A stretch of DNA of 42,549 nucleotides from an uncultured Collinsella sp. (GTDB lineage Bacteria; Actinomycetota; Coriobacteriia; Coriobacteriales; Coriobacteriaceae), in assembly GCA_900762355.1 (NCBI GenBank), contig CAAFGE010000045.1, positions 1 through 42,549 of the forward strand, given 5' to 3'. Every line of letters starts with the position of its first letter. The first letter of the stretch is position 1. The notes below the pieces were generated by a model. The model made no database searches and had not been told where the DNA came from. It saw nothing but the letters and a program-made list of their open reading frames with translations. Shown here piece after piece: positions 29,274 through 38,534 of the stretch. The position numbers and the translations under genes were made by a program.

Positions 29274-32153
29274 TTATTGAGCATCAAGTTGAGCCTGACG
29301 CTCCCGGTCACGCCTGAGCAACGGCGCCAAAAACTTGCCCGTATAACTTTGCGGACAGTCCGCAACCTGCTCCGGTGTGCCCGAAACCACGACGGTTCCG
29401 CCGCCGTTACCGCCCTCGGGGCCCATATCGATCAGGCGGTCGGCAACCTTGATGACATCAAGGTTGTGTTCAATCACCAGCACCGTGTTGCCCGCATCGA
29501 CCAAGCGCTGCAGCACATCGAGCAGCTGGCGGACGTCCTCAAAATGAAGGCCGGTCGTCGGCTCATCCAAAATATAGAACGTCTTGCCCGTCTGGCGTCG
29601 ATGAAGCTCCTTGGCGAGCTTCACACGCTGCGCCTCGCCGCCCGAGAGCGTCGTGGCGGGCTGGCCCAGGCTCACGTAGCCCAAGCCTACATCGTACAGC
29701 GTCTGGAGCTTGCGCTTAATCTGCGGGATATTCCCAAAGAAGGCCAGTGCCTCGGTGACGCTCATGTCGAGCACGTCCGAGATGGTCTTACCACGGTAGG
29801 TGACCTCAAGCGTCTCGCGGTTATAGCGTTTGCCGCCGCAGACCTCACAGGGGACATAGATATCGGGAAGGAAGTGCATCTCGATCTTAATTTGTCCGTC
29901 GCCCTTGCATGCTTCGCAGCGACCGCCGCTCACGTTAAAGGAGAAACGTCCCGGCGAGTAGCCACGCGCCTTCGACTCCGGCGTACTCGCAAACAGCGCG
30001 CGAAGATCATCCCACAGGCCAATGTACGTAGCAGGGTTGGAACGCGGCGTGCGACCAATCGGCGACTGGTCGATATCGATAACCTTATCGATACACTCGA
30101 TGCCCTCGATTTTCTTATACGGACCCACAGGGCGCGTCGAACGGTGAATGGCATTCGTAAGGGCAGGTGCGATGGTGTCGGTAACCAGGGAGCTCTTACC
30201 CGATCCCGACACGCCGGTAACGACCGTAAGCGTACCAAACTCGATCTTGGCGGTAACGTTTTTGAGGTTGTTGGCGCGGGCGCCCGTGATCTTAAGGCAG
30301 CCGCGACCGGGCTTGCGGCGTTCATCGGGAACCCGAATCATTCGCTTGCCGGTCAGGTAGGCACCCGTCATCGAATCGGGGCACGCCATGATATCGGCAG
30401 GCGTTCCCGCGGCGACCACGTGTCCGCCGTTCACGCCCGCGCCGGGGCCCATGTCGATCACATAGTCGGCAGCACGAATCGTATCCTCATCATGCTCGAC
30501 GACGATGACGGTATTGCCGATATCGCGTAGGCGCTCAAGCGTCTTGATCAGGCGCTCGTTATCGCGCTGATGGAGGCCAATCGATGGCTCGTCCAAAATG
30601 TACAGGACACCCATGAGGCCGGCGCCGATCTGCGTTGCCAGGCGAATGCGCTGGGCCTCGCCTCCGGAAAGCGTCGCCGAGGCACGATCGAGGGTCAGAT
30701 AGTCGAGTCCGACATCGACCAGAAAACGCAAGCGCTCCAGGATTTCCTTGACGATGCGCCCGCCGATAAACTGTTGGCGCTCGGTGAGTTCCAAGCCCTC
30801 AAAAAACTCGAGCGACTCGCGGCACGATAGGCAACAGACCTCGTAAATGGACTTACCGCCTACGGTAACAGCGAGCATCTCGGGGCGCAAACGAGCGCCG
30901 TGGCAGCTCGAGCACGGCTCCTCGCGGATGTACTTCTCCAAGCGCGCCTTGGTGTTCTCATTCGTCGTCTCGGTATAGCGCTCGTACAGGATATTGCGCA
31001 CGCCCGAGAACTTGGTGTCCCACTGGCTGCGGCGCCCATCGAGCTTTTGATAGTCGACCGAAATCTTCTGGTCGCCCATGCCGTCTAAAAACGCGCGACG
31101 CACCCGCGGAGGCAGATCCTCCCACGGCGTATCGACGCTCACCTTAAAGTGTTTGCAGACCGCAGCGAAAATCTGCGGATAGTAGTTAGAGTTGCCAAAC
31201 AGGCTGCCAAAGACCCCGTCGGCGATCGACTTCGAGGGGTCTTCGATTAGGGCCTCGGCATCGACCGTCTTCTTAAAGCCCAGGCCATCGCACTCTGGGC
31301 ACGCGCCATAGGGCGCGTTGAACGAGAAATCACGCGGCTGCAGGTCATCGATGGAGTGCCCATGCTCCGGGCACGCTAACGCCAGCGAATACTCCAGCAA
31401 CTCGCCTTCGGTCCCCTCGGGAGCGTCGCGGTCGGGCAGCAAGTATACGTTCACATTGCCGTGCGCCAGCGCGGTCGCCTGCTCAACAGACTCGGCGATA
31501 CGGCCCAGAGAGTTCTCACGGATCACGATGCGATCGACCACGACCTCGATATCGTGCTTGAACTTCTTGTCCAGATCGATCGGATCGTCGAGCGAGCGCA
31601 CTTCACCGTCGACACGCACGCGGCTAAAGCCCTCGGCGCGAAGGTCCTCAAACAGTTTGGTGTACTCGCCTTTTCGCCCGCGTACCACCGGTGCCAGCAC
31701 AAACGCGCGGCGGCCCTCCCCCGCCGCCAAGACCTTGTCGGCAACCTGATCGGTCGTCTGACGCTCAATGACACGGCCGCATTCGGGACAGTGCGGGGTG
31801 CCCACACGGGCGAACAGCAGGCGCAGATAGTCATAAATCTCGGTTACGGTGCCAACCGTCGAGCGCGGGTTCTTGGATGTCGTCTTTTGATCAATTGAGA
31901 CAGCCGGCGAAAGGCCGTCGATTGAATCCAAGTCGGGTTTGTCCATCTGGCCCAAGAACTGGCGCGCATAACTCGAAAGGCTCTCGACGTATCGACGCTG
32001 GCCCTCGGCATAGATAGTGTCGAATGCCAGCGAACTCTTGCCCGAGCCAGAAAGACCGGTAATGACCACGAGTTGGTCACGCGGAATGGAAACATCGATA
32101 TCACGGAGGTTGTGCTCACGAGCGCCGCGAATAACGATAGAAGAATCAGACAT
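29274..32153 (-). CDS. uvrA: Excinuclease ABC subunit A
   Basis: Damage-recognition ATPase of nucleotide excision repair, 959 aa, with two ABC modules. The first Walker A, GLSGSGKSS, is at 33-41; the second, GVSGSGKSS, lies near 645. Two LSGGEAQR signatures are present. The C-terminal zinc module (CEACKGDG...CEVCGG) is complete, as is an inner CSSC motif. The first zinc site reads CPEH...CPEC, with His in the second position. The ATG at 32153 has AAGGAG five bases upstream; 66 nt of further open frame are rejected. A LexA-like box lies 62 nt upstream. Confidence 0.96.
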   Translation of the reverse strand: MSDSSIVIRGAREHNLRDIDVSIPRDQLVVITGLSGSGKSSLAFDTIYAEGQRRYVESLSSYARQFLGQMDKPDLDSIDGLSPAVSIDQKTTSKNPRSTVGTVTEIYDYLRLLFARVGTPHCPECGRVIERQTTDQVADKVLAAGEGRRAFVLAPVVRGRKGEYTKLFEDLRAEGFSRVRVDGEVRSLDDPIDLDKKFKHDIEVVVDRIVIRENSLGRIAESVEQATALAHGNVNVYLLPDRDAPEGTEGELLEYSLALACPEHGHSIDDLQPRDFSFNAPYGACPECDGLGFKKTVDAEALIEDPSKSIADGVFGSLFGNSNYYPQIFAAVCKHFKVSVDTPWEDLPPRVRRAFLDGMGDQKISVDYQKLDGRRSQWDTKFSGVRNILYERYTETTNENTKARLEKYIREEPCSSCHGARLRPEMLAVTVGGKSIYEVCCLSCRESLEFFEGLELTERQQFIGGRIVKEILERLRFLVDVGLDYLTLDRASATLSGGEAQRIRLATQIGAGLMGVLYILDEPSIGLHQRDNERLIKTLERLRDIGNTVIVVEHDEDTIRAADYVIDMGPGAGVNGGHVVAAGTPADIMACPDSMTGAYLTGKRMIRVPDERRKPGRGCLKITGARANNLKNVTAKIEFGTLTVVTGVSGSGKSSLVTDTIAPALTNAIHRSTRPVGPYKKIEGIECIDKVIDIDQSPIGRTPRSNPATYIGLWDDLRALFASTPESKARGYSPGRFSFNVSGGRCEACKGDGQIKIEMHFLPDIYVPCEVCGGKRYNRETLEVTYRGKTISDVLDMSVTEALAFFGNIPQIKRKLQTLYDVGLGYVSLGQPATTLSGGEAQRVKLAKELHRRQTGKTFYILDEPTTGLHFEDVRQLLDVLQRLVDAGNTVLVIEHNLDVIKVADRLIDMGPEGGNGGGTVVVSGTPEQVADCPQSYTGKFLAPLLRRDRERQAQLDAQ

Positions 32154-32181
32154 GGAAGCTCCTTGCCTCCTATTGCATCGA

Positions 32182-32187
32182 ATCATA
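32182..32187 (-). promoter_or_regulatory. Candidate -10 element of uvrA
   Basis: Minus-strand TATGAT 29 nt before the uvrA ATG. No good -35 is visible at the standard spacing, but the LexA-like box lies just upstream of where it would be. Confidence 0.3.
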
Positions 32188-32214
32188 CTGCCGATGAGTT
32201 TAGCGCACTCGACG

Positions 32215-32228
32215 CGCACAGATGTTCG
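32215..32228 (-). promoter_or_regulatory. LexA/SOS-box-like sequence upstream of uvrA
   Basis: On the minus strand CGAACATCTGTGCG. The left half matches the Gram-positive/actinobacterial SOS consensus CGAAC-N4-GTTCG exactly, and the right half (GTGCG) differs at one base. Position in the 193-nt region shared with the divergent ltaS-like gene fits damage-induced control of uvrA, which is known in several bacteria. Confidence 0.45.
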
Positions 32229-32346
32229 TAATACAAGATTCGCAGACCTTTAGCTTTGCGTATCGGGCGCTTTGTTTCTCGAAATGCCGTGGAAAGGTTA
32301 CAGTAATCTAATACTGAACTTAATTTGCTGTACCAGAGGAACGTCC

Positions 32347-34500
32347 ATGACCGAAGATATCCCCCTTGAAATCACTTCGAGCGACATGGCCAATCTGCCC
32401 ATATTCATCGCCGTCCTTATCGTGGCCGCCGTCGTCGTGCGCGTGTATTTTTCAATCAAACGCAACGAAAAGCCACCCATTGCCCGCGTCTTTTGGTGCG
32501 CGACGCTCCTCATCCCGCTCGGCGTGGTAGCTGCATGGGTTACGAATCAATTGCTCGTAAATGAGGGCAGCTCCCTATGGGTCCTTTCTTATTCGGCGCT
32601 CGGTGCTGCCGCCGTCATGCTTCTTGTCGAGCCCTTGGTTTCGGGACTTATCGACCAAACCGACCTTGCGACGGGAACGGTTGCCTGTATTTGCCGTGAC
32701 ATCCTTGTCATCGCCGCTGTTTCAGCGCTCTCGTTCGTTTCACTCGAAATTGCCTGCAACGAAACGTTCTATCGCATTCCCGCCAACTCATTCGGGTTTT
32801 CCGTCGGGCTGCTCGCGACGGTTCTGCTCTCCCTTTATTTGCTGGGGCAGCGTCATGGAGGCGTCATGGCTCTCGTGCCCGTCGTCTGCTGCATCCTTGG
32901 CATTGCCGAGCACTTCGTCATAACGTTTAAAGGCGAAGCCATCCTGCCAAGCGATATCTTGGCCCTTGGCACCGCAATGGAAGTGAGCGAGGGATACGAG
33001 TTTACCTTTACCGCCGGAATCGTAACCTCTCTCGCCCTGCTGGAGATTTCCCTGGGGCTTCTTTCGCTCATCCGACCGCGAAAGCTCCGTACGCCCACCC
33101 ATGTCTTCCCCGCTATCGCCGCTAACCTCTGTGCTTTTCTACTAGTGACCGTTGTGGGACTCTCAGGCTTTTCCAACATCGACTTGGAGCAGGCGCTGGC
33201 TTTTGGATTTGACCGTTGGCAGCCCATCACCACGTATGCGTCTCAGGGTTTTATCACTTCGTTCACCGAAATGGTCAACGAGTTGCCCATTGAGAAGCCC
33301 GAAGACTATACGCCCGATGAGGCGCAGAGCATCGAGCAGGAGCTCGCCGCCGCCTACGACAGCACATATGGCTCGAGCGAGCAGCGCGCGGCGGCCGTTG
33401 CCCAGTTCAATGAAATCAAGCCGACGATTGTTGCCGTCATGAATGAGAGTTTTAGCGACCTTTCGTGCTTTGAGCAGCTCCAGGCGGCCGGGTACACCGG
33501 CCCCGCATTCTACAACTCGCTTCCCGACACACTTGTTCGCGGCACCATGCTCGCTTCGGTCGCCGGTGGCGGAACGGCGAACTCCGAATTCGAATTTTTG
33601 ACCGGAGCGACAACGGCCTTTGTCGGATTAGGCAAGATCCCCTATCAGCTGTATCAGATGAATGGCGTAAACAGCCTGGCAAAGGACCTTAAAGAGCTTG
33701 GGTATACCACTACCGCTATGCACCCGCAAAACCCCGTCAACTACCATCGAGATAAAATCTATCAGCAGCTGGGCTTTGGAGACTTTCTTTCAATCGGCGA
33801 TTTCGAAGGTGCGCCCTATTACCATGCCGGCGTATGCGACTACGTCACCTACGACAAGATACTCGACCTGCTTAGAACCGACGAAGCGCCGCAGTTCATC
33901 TTTGACGTCACGATGCAAAATCACGGCGGCTACGACTATGGCACCGTTCCCGCCGAAGAGCTGACAAACTATTGGGTCGAGGGAGCCAGCGAAGGCGCCA
34001 ACAGCGCGCTCAACACCTATCTCACCTGCATCAACGCATCCGACCGGGACCTCGAGTACTTTATCAACGAGCTCCGCAACATCGGCAGACCGGTTGTTCT
34101 TGTCTTTTTTGGCGACCATCAGCCGAGCGCCGCAACGACTCTCAACGACGAGCTGTACCCTCAGGAAGATACGGCAAGCCACGCTTTCCGTATCTATCAG
34201 TCGACATATCTCGTCTGGGCTAACTATGAGATCGCCGGCAATACCGAGCTCAACGTCTACGACACCGTCGGGGCAAACGAGATTGCAGCCATTACCCTTA
34301 ATAAGATCGGCGCCCCGCTCACCAATTACCAAAAGGCCCTGCTTGCGACAAGGTCAGATGTGCCCACCATCAATGTCGCCGGCTATCTCGGTGCCGACGG
34401 GCTGCGCTACGACTTGGAATCGAAAGACAGCCCCTACGCCTCGACGATCGACAAGCTGCAGCGCATGCAATACCTCGAGTTCGCCAGCAAAGTTCAGTAA
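32347..34500 (+). CDS. LTA synthase family sulfatase-type protein (phosphoglycerol transferase-like)
   Basis: 717-aa membrane enzyme. The N-terminal 290 residues hold about seven to eight membrane helices; a linker follows, then an extracellular sulfatase-fold domain. Active-site landmarks of the LtaS family are E367 (MNES), the nucleophile T410 in GGGTANSEFEF, H526 in MQNHGGY, and D590-H591 in FFGDHQPS. Family members transfer glycerol-phosphate onto glycolipid or sugar polymers of the cell envelope; the acceptor here is unknown. The ATG at 32347 follows a GAGG; an upstream in-frame extension of 75 nt is not used. It is divergent from uvrA and followed by a hairpin. Confidence 0.85.
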   Translation: MTEDIPLEITSSDMANLPIFIAVLIVAAVVVRVYFSIKRNEKPPIARVFWCATLLIPLGVVAAWVTNQLLVNEGSSLWVLSYSALGAAAVMLLVEPLVSGLIDQTDLATGTVACICRDILVIAAVSALSFVSLEIACNETFYRIPANSFGFSVGLLATVLLSLYLLGQRHGGVMALVPVVCCILGIAEHFVITFKGEAILPSDILALGTAMEVSEGYEFTFTAGIVTSLALLEISLGLLSLIRPRKLRTPTHVFPAIAANLCAFLLVTVVGLSGFSNIDLEQALAFGFDRWQPITTYASQGFITSFTEMVNELPIEKPEDYTPDEAQSIEQELAAAYDSTYGSSEQRAAAVAQFNEIKPTIVAVMNESFSDLSCFEQLQAAGYTGPAFYNSLPDTLVRGTMLASVAGGGTANSEFEFLTGATTAFVGLGKIPYQLYQMNGVNSLAKDLKELGYTTTAMHPQNPVNYHRDKIYQQLGFGDFLSIGDFEGAPYYHAGVCDYVTYDKILDLLRTDEAPQFIFDVTMQNHGGYDYGTVPAEELTNYWVEGASEGANSALNTYLTCINASDRDLEYFINELRNIGRPVVLVFFGDHQPSAATTLNDELYPQEDTASHAFRIYQSTYLVWANYEIAGNTELNVYDTVGANEIAAITLNKIGAPLTNYQKALLATRSDVPTINVAGYLGADGLRYDLESKDSPYASTIDKLQRMQYLEFASKVQ

Positions 34501-34511
34501 GCCCGCCCATT

Positions 34512-34552
34512 CGTTTGGGCCCATCGTATTGCAAGCACGCTCGGCCCAAACG
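34512..34552 (+). terminator. Hairpin after the LtaS-like gene
   Basis: A perfect 10-bp stem (CGTTTGGGCC with GGCCCAAACG) with a 21-nt loop, 12 nt past the stop. No U-run follows, so the terminator call is tentative. Confidence 0.5.
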
Positions 34553-34560
34553 CATCGCAA

Positions 34561-34590
34561 ATGACTCCCGCTCGCAAACGAGGGTACAAT
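34561..34590 (+). promoter_or_regulatory. Candidate promoter of the mrp operon
   Basis: ATGACT (34561-34566) and TACAAT (34585-34590) are 18 nt apart and lie 56 nt before the mrp ATG, just after the preceding hairpin. Four of six -35 and five of six -10 positions match the sigma-70 consensus. Confidence 0.4.
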
Positions 34591-34645
34591 GACGCTCGTG
34601 TCACATCGCGGGGCCCCGGCCCCAGCATATACAAAGGAGTCATAC

Positions 34646-35476
34646 ATGGGTTGCGAACACGCACAGGCCGCCGGCGGACAAACGTCGCCGTCGCAATTTG
34701 AGGAGAACACGCTGTCCGAGGTCAAGCGCGTCATCGCCGTGCTTTCCGGCAAGGGCGGTGTCGGCAAGTCATTTGTCACCGGTGCCATCGCCACCGAGCT
34801 TGCCCGTCACGGCCACAAGGTCGGCGTCCTCGATGCCGACATCACCGGTCCCTCTATCCCCAAGATGTTCGGTATGAGTGGACGCCACGTCCATGCCCTT
34901 GGCAACCTTATGCTGCCCGAAATCTCCGAGCACGGCGTCAAGGTCATGAGCTCCAACCTACTGCTCCAAAACGAGACCGACCCCGTCCTTTGGCGCGGTC
35001 CGGTCATCGCAGGCGCCATTAGGCAGTTCTGGAGCGAGACCTCGTGGGGCCCCATCGACTACCTACTGGTCGACATGCCTCCGGGAACAGGCGACGTCGC
35101 GCTCACCGTCTTCCAGTCGCTGCCGGTCGACGGCATCGTCATCGTCACGAGCCCGCAGGATCTGGTCTCGATGATCGTCGCCAAGGCGGTCAACATGGCC
35201 GAGAAGATGAACGTCCCCATTCTGGGCATTGTCGAGAACATGAGCTATATTGAGTGCCCCGACTGCGGCAAGAAGATCGAGGTCTTTGGCAAGAGCAAGC
35301 TCCCCGAGGTCGCAGAGCGCTATAACCTCGACATCTTGGGCCAGCTTCCCATTAATCCGGCACTCGCCGAGGCCTGCGATAAGGGCGAGGTCGAGACCGC
35401 GCTGCCCGATGGCATGTTGCCCAAGGCAGTCTCTGCCGTCGAGGCTATTACCCCGCACGAGACCGACGAGGCCTAA
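34646..35476 (+). CDS. mrp: Mrp/ApbC/NBP35-family Fe-S cluster carrier ATPase
   Basis: 276-aa cytoplasmic P-loop ATPase that holds and delivers iron-sulphur clusters. Deviant Walker A GKGGVGKS at 35-42, switch DADITGPS at 63-70, Walker B region LLVDMPPGTGD at 140-150, and the cluster-binding C204-x2-C207 in IECPDCGK. A leading Cys in MGCEHAQ might be a further ligand. It lacks the DUF59 domain that longer Mrp proteins carry. AAAGGAG lies six bases before the ATG; the upstream 57-nt extension is not supported. The next gene starts immediately after its TAA. Confidence 0.92.
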   Translation: MGCEHAQAAGGQTSPSQFEENTLSEVKRVIAVLSGKGGVGKSFVTGAIATELARHGHKVGVLDADITGPSIPKMFGMSGRHVHALGNLMLPEISEHGVKVMSSNLLLQNETDPVLWRGPVIAGAIRQFWSETSWGPIDYLLVDMPPGTGDVALTVFQSLPVDGIVIVTSPQDLVSMIVAKAVNMAEKMNVPILGIVENMSYIECPDCGKKIEVFGKSKLPEVAERYNLDILGQLPINPALAEACDKGEVETALPDGMLPKAVSAVEAITPHETDEA

Positions 35477-36748
35477 GTGAACGCGAGCGCCCTCTATGAC
35501 GTCTTGGTAATCGGCGGCGGGGCTTCAGGCCTCGCCGCCGCCATTACGGCCGCACGCGCTGGCAAAAGCGTCTGCATCGTTGAGCGCGATGTCGCCTGCG
35601 GCCTCAAGCTCCTTGCGACCGGTAACGGCCGTTGCAACCTCTCCAACGAATCGATTGATCCTCAGCGGTATAACCACCCCGCATTCGTCGAATCCGTCAT
35701 GGGCCCCCAGCCCGAACAAGAGCTTATGGGTTTCTTCTCCTCGCTGGGCATCATGACAACCTCCGAGGAAGGCCGGCTGTACCCGCGCTCCCTTCGCGCC
35801 GAATCGGTGCGCGACGCGCTTCTCAGCGTTTGCGACCGCCTAGGTATCACCTTAATCTGCGGAGCCAACGTTGCCTCGGCGCACAAAGCTTCCGAAGGCT
35901 GGGCACTCCAAATAGACCGTCCAGCGCGGGCACTCAAGGCAAAAAAGCACGACGACCGAAAATCGGAGCTCCGCTCGCTTCGGAAAGCGCTCGCCGATGT
36001 CCCTCGCAAGAACGAGGCCCTGCAGGCACATGCCGTAATTATCGCCACGGGCGGCAACCCCACCGGTATCGCCGATACGTTTAGCCTCCCCCTCACTTCG
36101 CTGCGCCCCATCCTCTGCCCCGTATCGGCAACGGTCGTTGGCGATCGGGCGGCATTCAAGACGTTGGATGGCCTGCGCGTCCGTGCCCGCTTGACGCTCG
36201 CCCGCAATCATAATGAGCTCTGGCACGAAGACGGTGAAGTGCTGTTTCGAACCTTCGGTATCTCGGGTGTCGCTGTCTTCAACCTCTCTCGTCGTATCCA
36301 GCACGGCGATACGATCCTGCTCGACGTTTTCCCCGACCTCTCCAAAGACGAGTTGCTCGATATCCTCAACCGGCGCGTTGAGCTGTTCGGTGACTTTTCA
36401 CCCCGCGATCCCCGTTGGCTCGACGGCATGCTCGCCCCGCAACTCTCCCGCGTCGTCTGCACAGCGTTCGAGCAGTGCCATCCAGGCTCCAACGATGTCA
36501 TCCACCTGGTCTCGATCCTCAAGCACTTTAAGTTGCTCGTCGAGGGAACAGCCGAGGAGCGCTCAGCGCAGGTCACGCGTGGTGGCGTATCTGTCAAGAG
36601 TATCTCAACACCCAGCCTACGCGCGCGCAGCGTTGTCGACGCTCCGCTTTACGTTTGCGGTGAAGCGCTCGACATCGACGCCGATTGCGGAGGCTTTAAC
36701 CTTGCGTGGGCCTGGATCTCGGGCATTCGCGCTGCAAGCAGCCTGTAG
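35477..36748 (+). CDS. HI0933/YhiN-family FAD-dependent flavoprotein
   Basis: 423-aa protein of the HI0933-like (BaiN/YhiN) family, presumed NAD(P)/FAD oxidoreductase of unknown substrate. The N-terminal dinucleotide fold reads VLVIGGGASGLAAAITAARAG (trimmed, residues about 9-29), followed by the family's KLLATGNGRCNLSN near 44-57. A second GG motif, IIATGGNPTG, is at about 190-199, and the C-terminal FAD contact is VCGEALDIDADCGGFNLAWAW-like near 395-415. A basic insertion around 150-180 is unusual in length. The start is GTG directly following the mrp stop, so the genes are translationally coupled. Confidence 0.88.
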   Translation: MNASALYDVLVIGGGASGLAAAITAARAGKSVCIVERDVACGLKLLATGNGRCNLSNESIDPQRYNHPAFVESVMGPQPEQELMGFFSSLGIMTTSEEGRLYPRSLRAESVRDALLSVCDRLGITLICGANVASAHKASEGWALQIDRPARALKAKKHDDRKSELRSLRKALADVPRKNEALQAHAVIIATGGNPTGIADTFSLPLTSLRPILCPVSATVVGDRAAFKTLDGLRVRARLTLARNHNELWHEDGEVLFRTFGISGVAVFNLSRRIQHGDTILLDVFPDLSKDELLDILNRRVELFGDFSPRDPRWLDGMLAPQLSRVVCTAFEQCHPGSNDVIHLVSILKHFKLLVEGTAEERSAQVTRGGVSVKSISTPSLRARSVVDAPLYVCGEALDIDADCGGFNLAWAWISGIRAASSL

Positions 36749-36778
36749 CCGCGCAGTCTATAATCAAAAACGCATTCG

Positions 36779-36811
36779 GGCCGTCTGGAATACCGGACGG
36801 CCTCTTTCTTG
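36779..36811 (+). terminator. Hairpin with U-tract between the two flavoprotein genes
   Basis: A 10-bp stem with one G-U pair (36779-36788 with 36793-36802), 4-nt loop, followed by UCUUUCUUG. It is only 18 nt ahead of the next start codon, so it may act as an internal attenuator as well as a terminator for the mrp-YhiN unit. Confidence 0.65.
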
Positions 36812-36828
36812 CCTCTAAGGAGACCTCG

Positions 36829-38469
36829 ATGATCGAAATCACCCAAGTCAACGCGTCGCTCGATGAAGCCGGCGATGAAAATGCCTGTCTCATTGTTGGC
36901 AAGCGAGTCGCCAAGCGCGTCCTACGTTGCAAGGACTCCGAAATCAAGTCCATCGAGCTCCACCGCAAGTCAATCGACGCTCGCAAAAAACGAGACGTCC
37001 ATTTTATCCTGGGCTTTCGTGTTGAGCTGACTAGTCCCCACCTCGAGCGAGAAGCAGTCGACAGCGTTGTCGAGCGTGACCGCTCGCGCGTACGCGCGAT
37101 AGAAGACGATGAGCCTTCATTCCCCTCCCCCGCCTCCGACGCACCTCAAGAACGCCCTGTCGTTGTCGGCGCCGGGTGCGCCGGCCTTTTCGCTGCGCTT
37201 ACGCTCGCCGAAGCAGGTCTTAAGCCCTTGCTCATCGAGCGCGGCGACCCGGCATTTCGCCGCTCGCAGGCGATCGACCTCTTTCTAAAGGAGCGCATCC
37301 TCGACCCCGAGAGCAATATCCAGTTTGGCCTGGGCGGCGCGGGAACCTTCTCGGACGGCAAACTCAATACGGGAACCAAAAATCCCGCCCATCGCCTTAT
37401 CCTCGAAACCTTCGTCGAGGCGGGCGCGCCCCGCGATATTCTGTGGGATGCCAAGCCGCACATTGGCTCCGACATCCTTCCCACGGTTGTCACCGCTATA
37501 TCCCAGCGCATCGAGCAGCTCGGAGGTGTCGTCCGTTATCGAACGAAGCTCGTCGACATTCGCATCGACGCGTCTGGCGCCATCACCGGTATTGATGTCC
37601 AATCGACCCAAGACGCCGCTTGCGAGCCAATCGAGACAAAGCACCTCATCCTCGCCTGCGGGCATTCTGCTCGCGATATTTTTGAGCTCCTTAAGGGCCA
37701 CAACGTGGCCCTCGCACAAAAGACCTTTGCCATGGGCGTTCGCATCGAGCATCCGCAGCGCGACATCGACCGAGTCCAATACGGAGCCTCGGCGGGACAT
37801 CCTGCCCTCGGAGCAGCCCCTTACAAGCTCGTCGCCCATCTTCCCAACGGCCGCAGCGTGTTCTCGTTTTGCATGTGCCCCGGCGGGCAGGTTGTCGCCG
37901 CCTCTTCCGAGCAGGGCCACCTGTGCGTCAACGGCGCCAGTCTCAATGCCCGCGACGGACGCAACGCAAATGCCGCCCTGCTCGTTAACGTCACACCCGA
38001 GGACCTTCCCAACGATGACCCGCTCGCCGGCATCGAGCTCCAGCGTGCCTGCGAGGCGGCCGCCTATCGCCTGGGCGGTTCCAACTGGAACGCACCGGCA
38101 CAGCTCGTCGGAGATTTCCTCGCAGGACGTGCCAGCAAGGCGCCCGGAAAGGTAAAGCCCACCTATCCGCTCGGTGTGACCTGGACGGCAATTGACGAAG
38201 CCCTGCCGCAGCATATCGTCGAGTCGCTCCGCCTGGGACTTCCCCTACTCGGAAAAAAGCTACGCGGCTACGACCGCCCCGACGCCGTTCTTACCGGCGT
38301 GGAGACTCGTTCGAGCTCACCGGTCACTGTCACCCGAGACCGAACGTGCCATGCCGTGTCGACCCCGGGCCTCTATCCTTGTGGTGAGGGAGCTGGATAT
38401 GCCGGCGGCATCATGAGCGCGGCCACCGACGGCATCCGTTGTGCCGAAGCCCTGATCGCAGACCTCTAA
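36829..38469 (+). CDS. FAD-dependent dehydrogenase, COG2509 family
   Basis: 546-aa predicted FAD-dependent protein with no assigned substrate. An N-terminal domain of about 100 residues (family-specific, ending before SFPSPAS) precedes the FAD fold VVVGAGCAGLFAALTLAEAG (trimmed, near 107-126). Diagnostic family segments are FGLGGAGTFSDGKLNT near 165-180, FCMCPGGQVVAASSE near 350, and the C-terminal YPCGEGAGYAGGIMSAATDG. AAGGAG lies six bases before the ATG; an upstream extension of 123 nt overlaps the YhiN-type gene and is rejected. It follows the attenuator-like hairpin. Confidence 0.88.
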   Translation: MIEITQVNASLDEAGDENACLIVGKRVAKRVLRCKDSEIKSIELHRKSIDARKKRDVHFILGFRVELTSPHLEREAVDSVVERDRSRVRAIEDDEPSFPSPASDAPQERPVVVGAGCAGLFAALTLAEAGLKPLLIERGDPAFRRSQAIDLFLKERILDPESNIQFGLGGAGTFSDGKLNTGTKNPAHRLILETFVEAGAPRDILWDAKPHIGSDILPTVVTAISQRIEQLGGVVRYRTKLVDIRIDASGAITGIDVQSTQDAACEPIETKHLILACGHSARDIFELLKGHNVALAQKTFAMGVRIEHPQRDIDRVQYGASAGHPALGAAPYKLVAHLPNGRSVFSFCMCPGGQVVAASSEQGHLCVNGASLNARDGRNANAALLVNVTPEDLPNDDPLAGIELQRACEAAAYRLGGSNWNAPAQLVGDFLAGRASKAPGKVKPTYPLGVTWTAIDEALPQHIVESLRLGLPLLGKKLRGYDRPDAVLTGVETRSSSPVTVTRDRTCHAVSTPGLYPCGEGAGYAGGIMSAATDGIRCAEALIADL

Positions 38470-38496
38470 CTCACGAATTCCAGCGCGCAAAAGACA

Positions 38497-38530
38497 CAGG
38501 CCCCGAGCTCCACAGGGAACTCGGGGCCTG
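38497..38530. terminator. Bidirectional terminator between convergent operons
   Basis: A perfect 11-bp stem (CAGGCCCCGAG with CTCGGGGCCTG), 12-nt loop, in the 65-nt space between the COG2509 gene and uvrB. U-rich tails follow on both strands (plus UUCGCUAUUUCUU, minus UGUCUUUUG). Confidence 0.8.
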
Positions 38531-38534
38531 TTCG

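Noticed and set aside
36706..36828. Upstream extension of the COG2509 flavoprotein
   Set aside because: It would overlap the YhiN-type gene and the hairpin; the internal ATG has an AAGGAG at ideal spacing.
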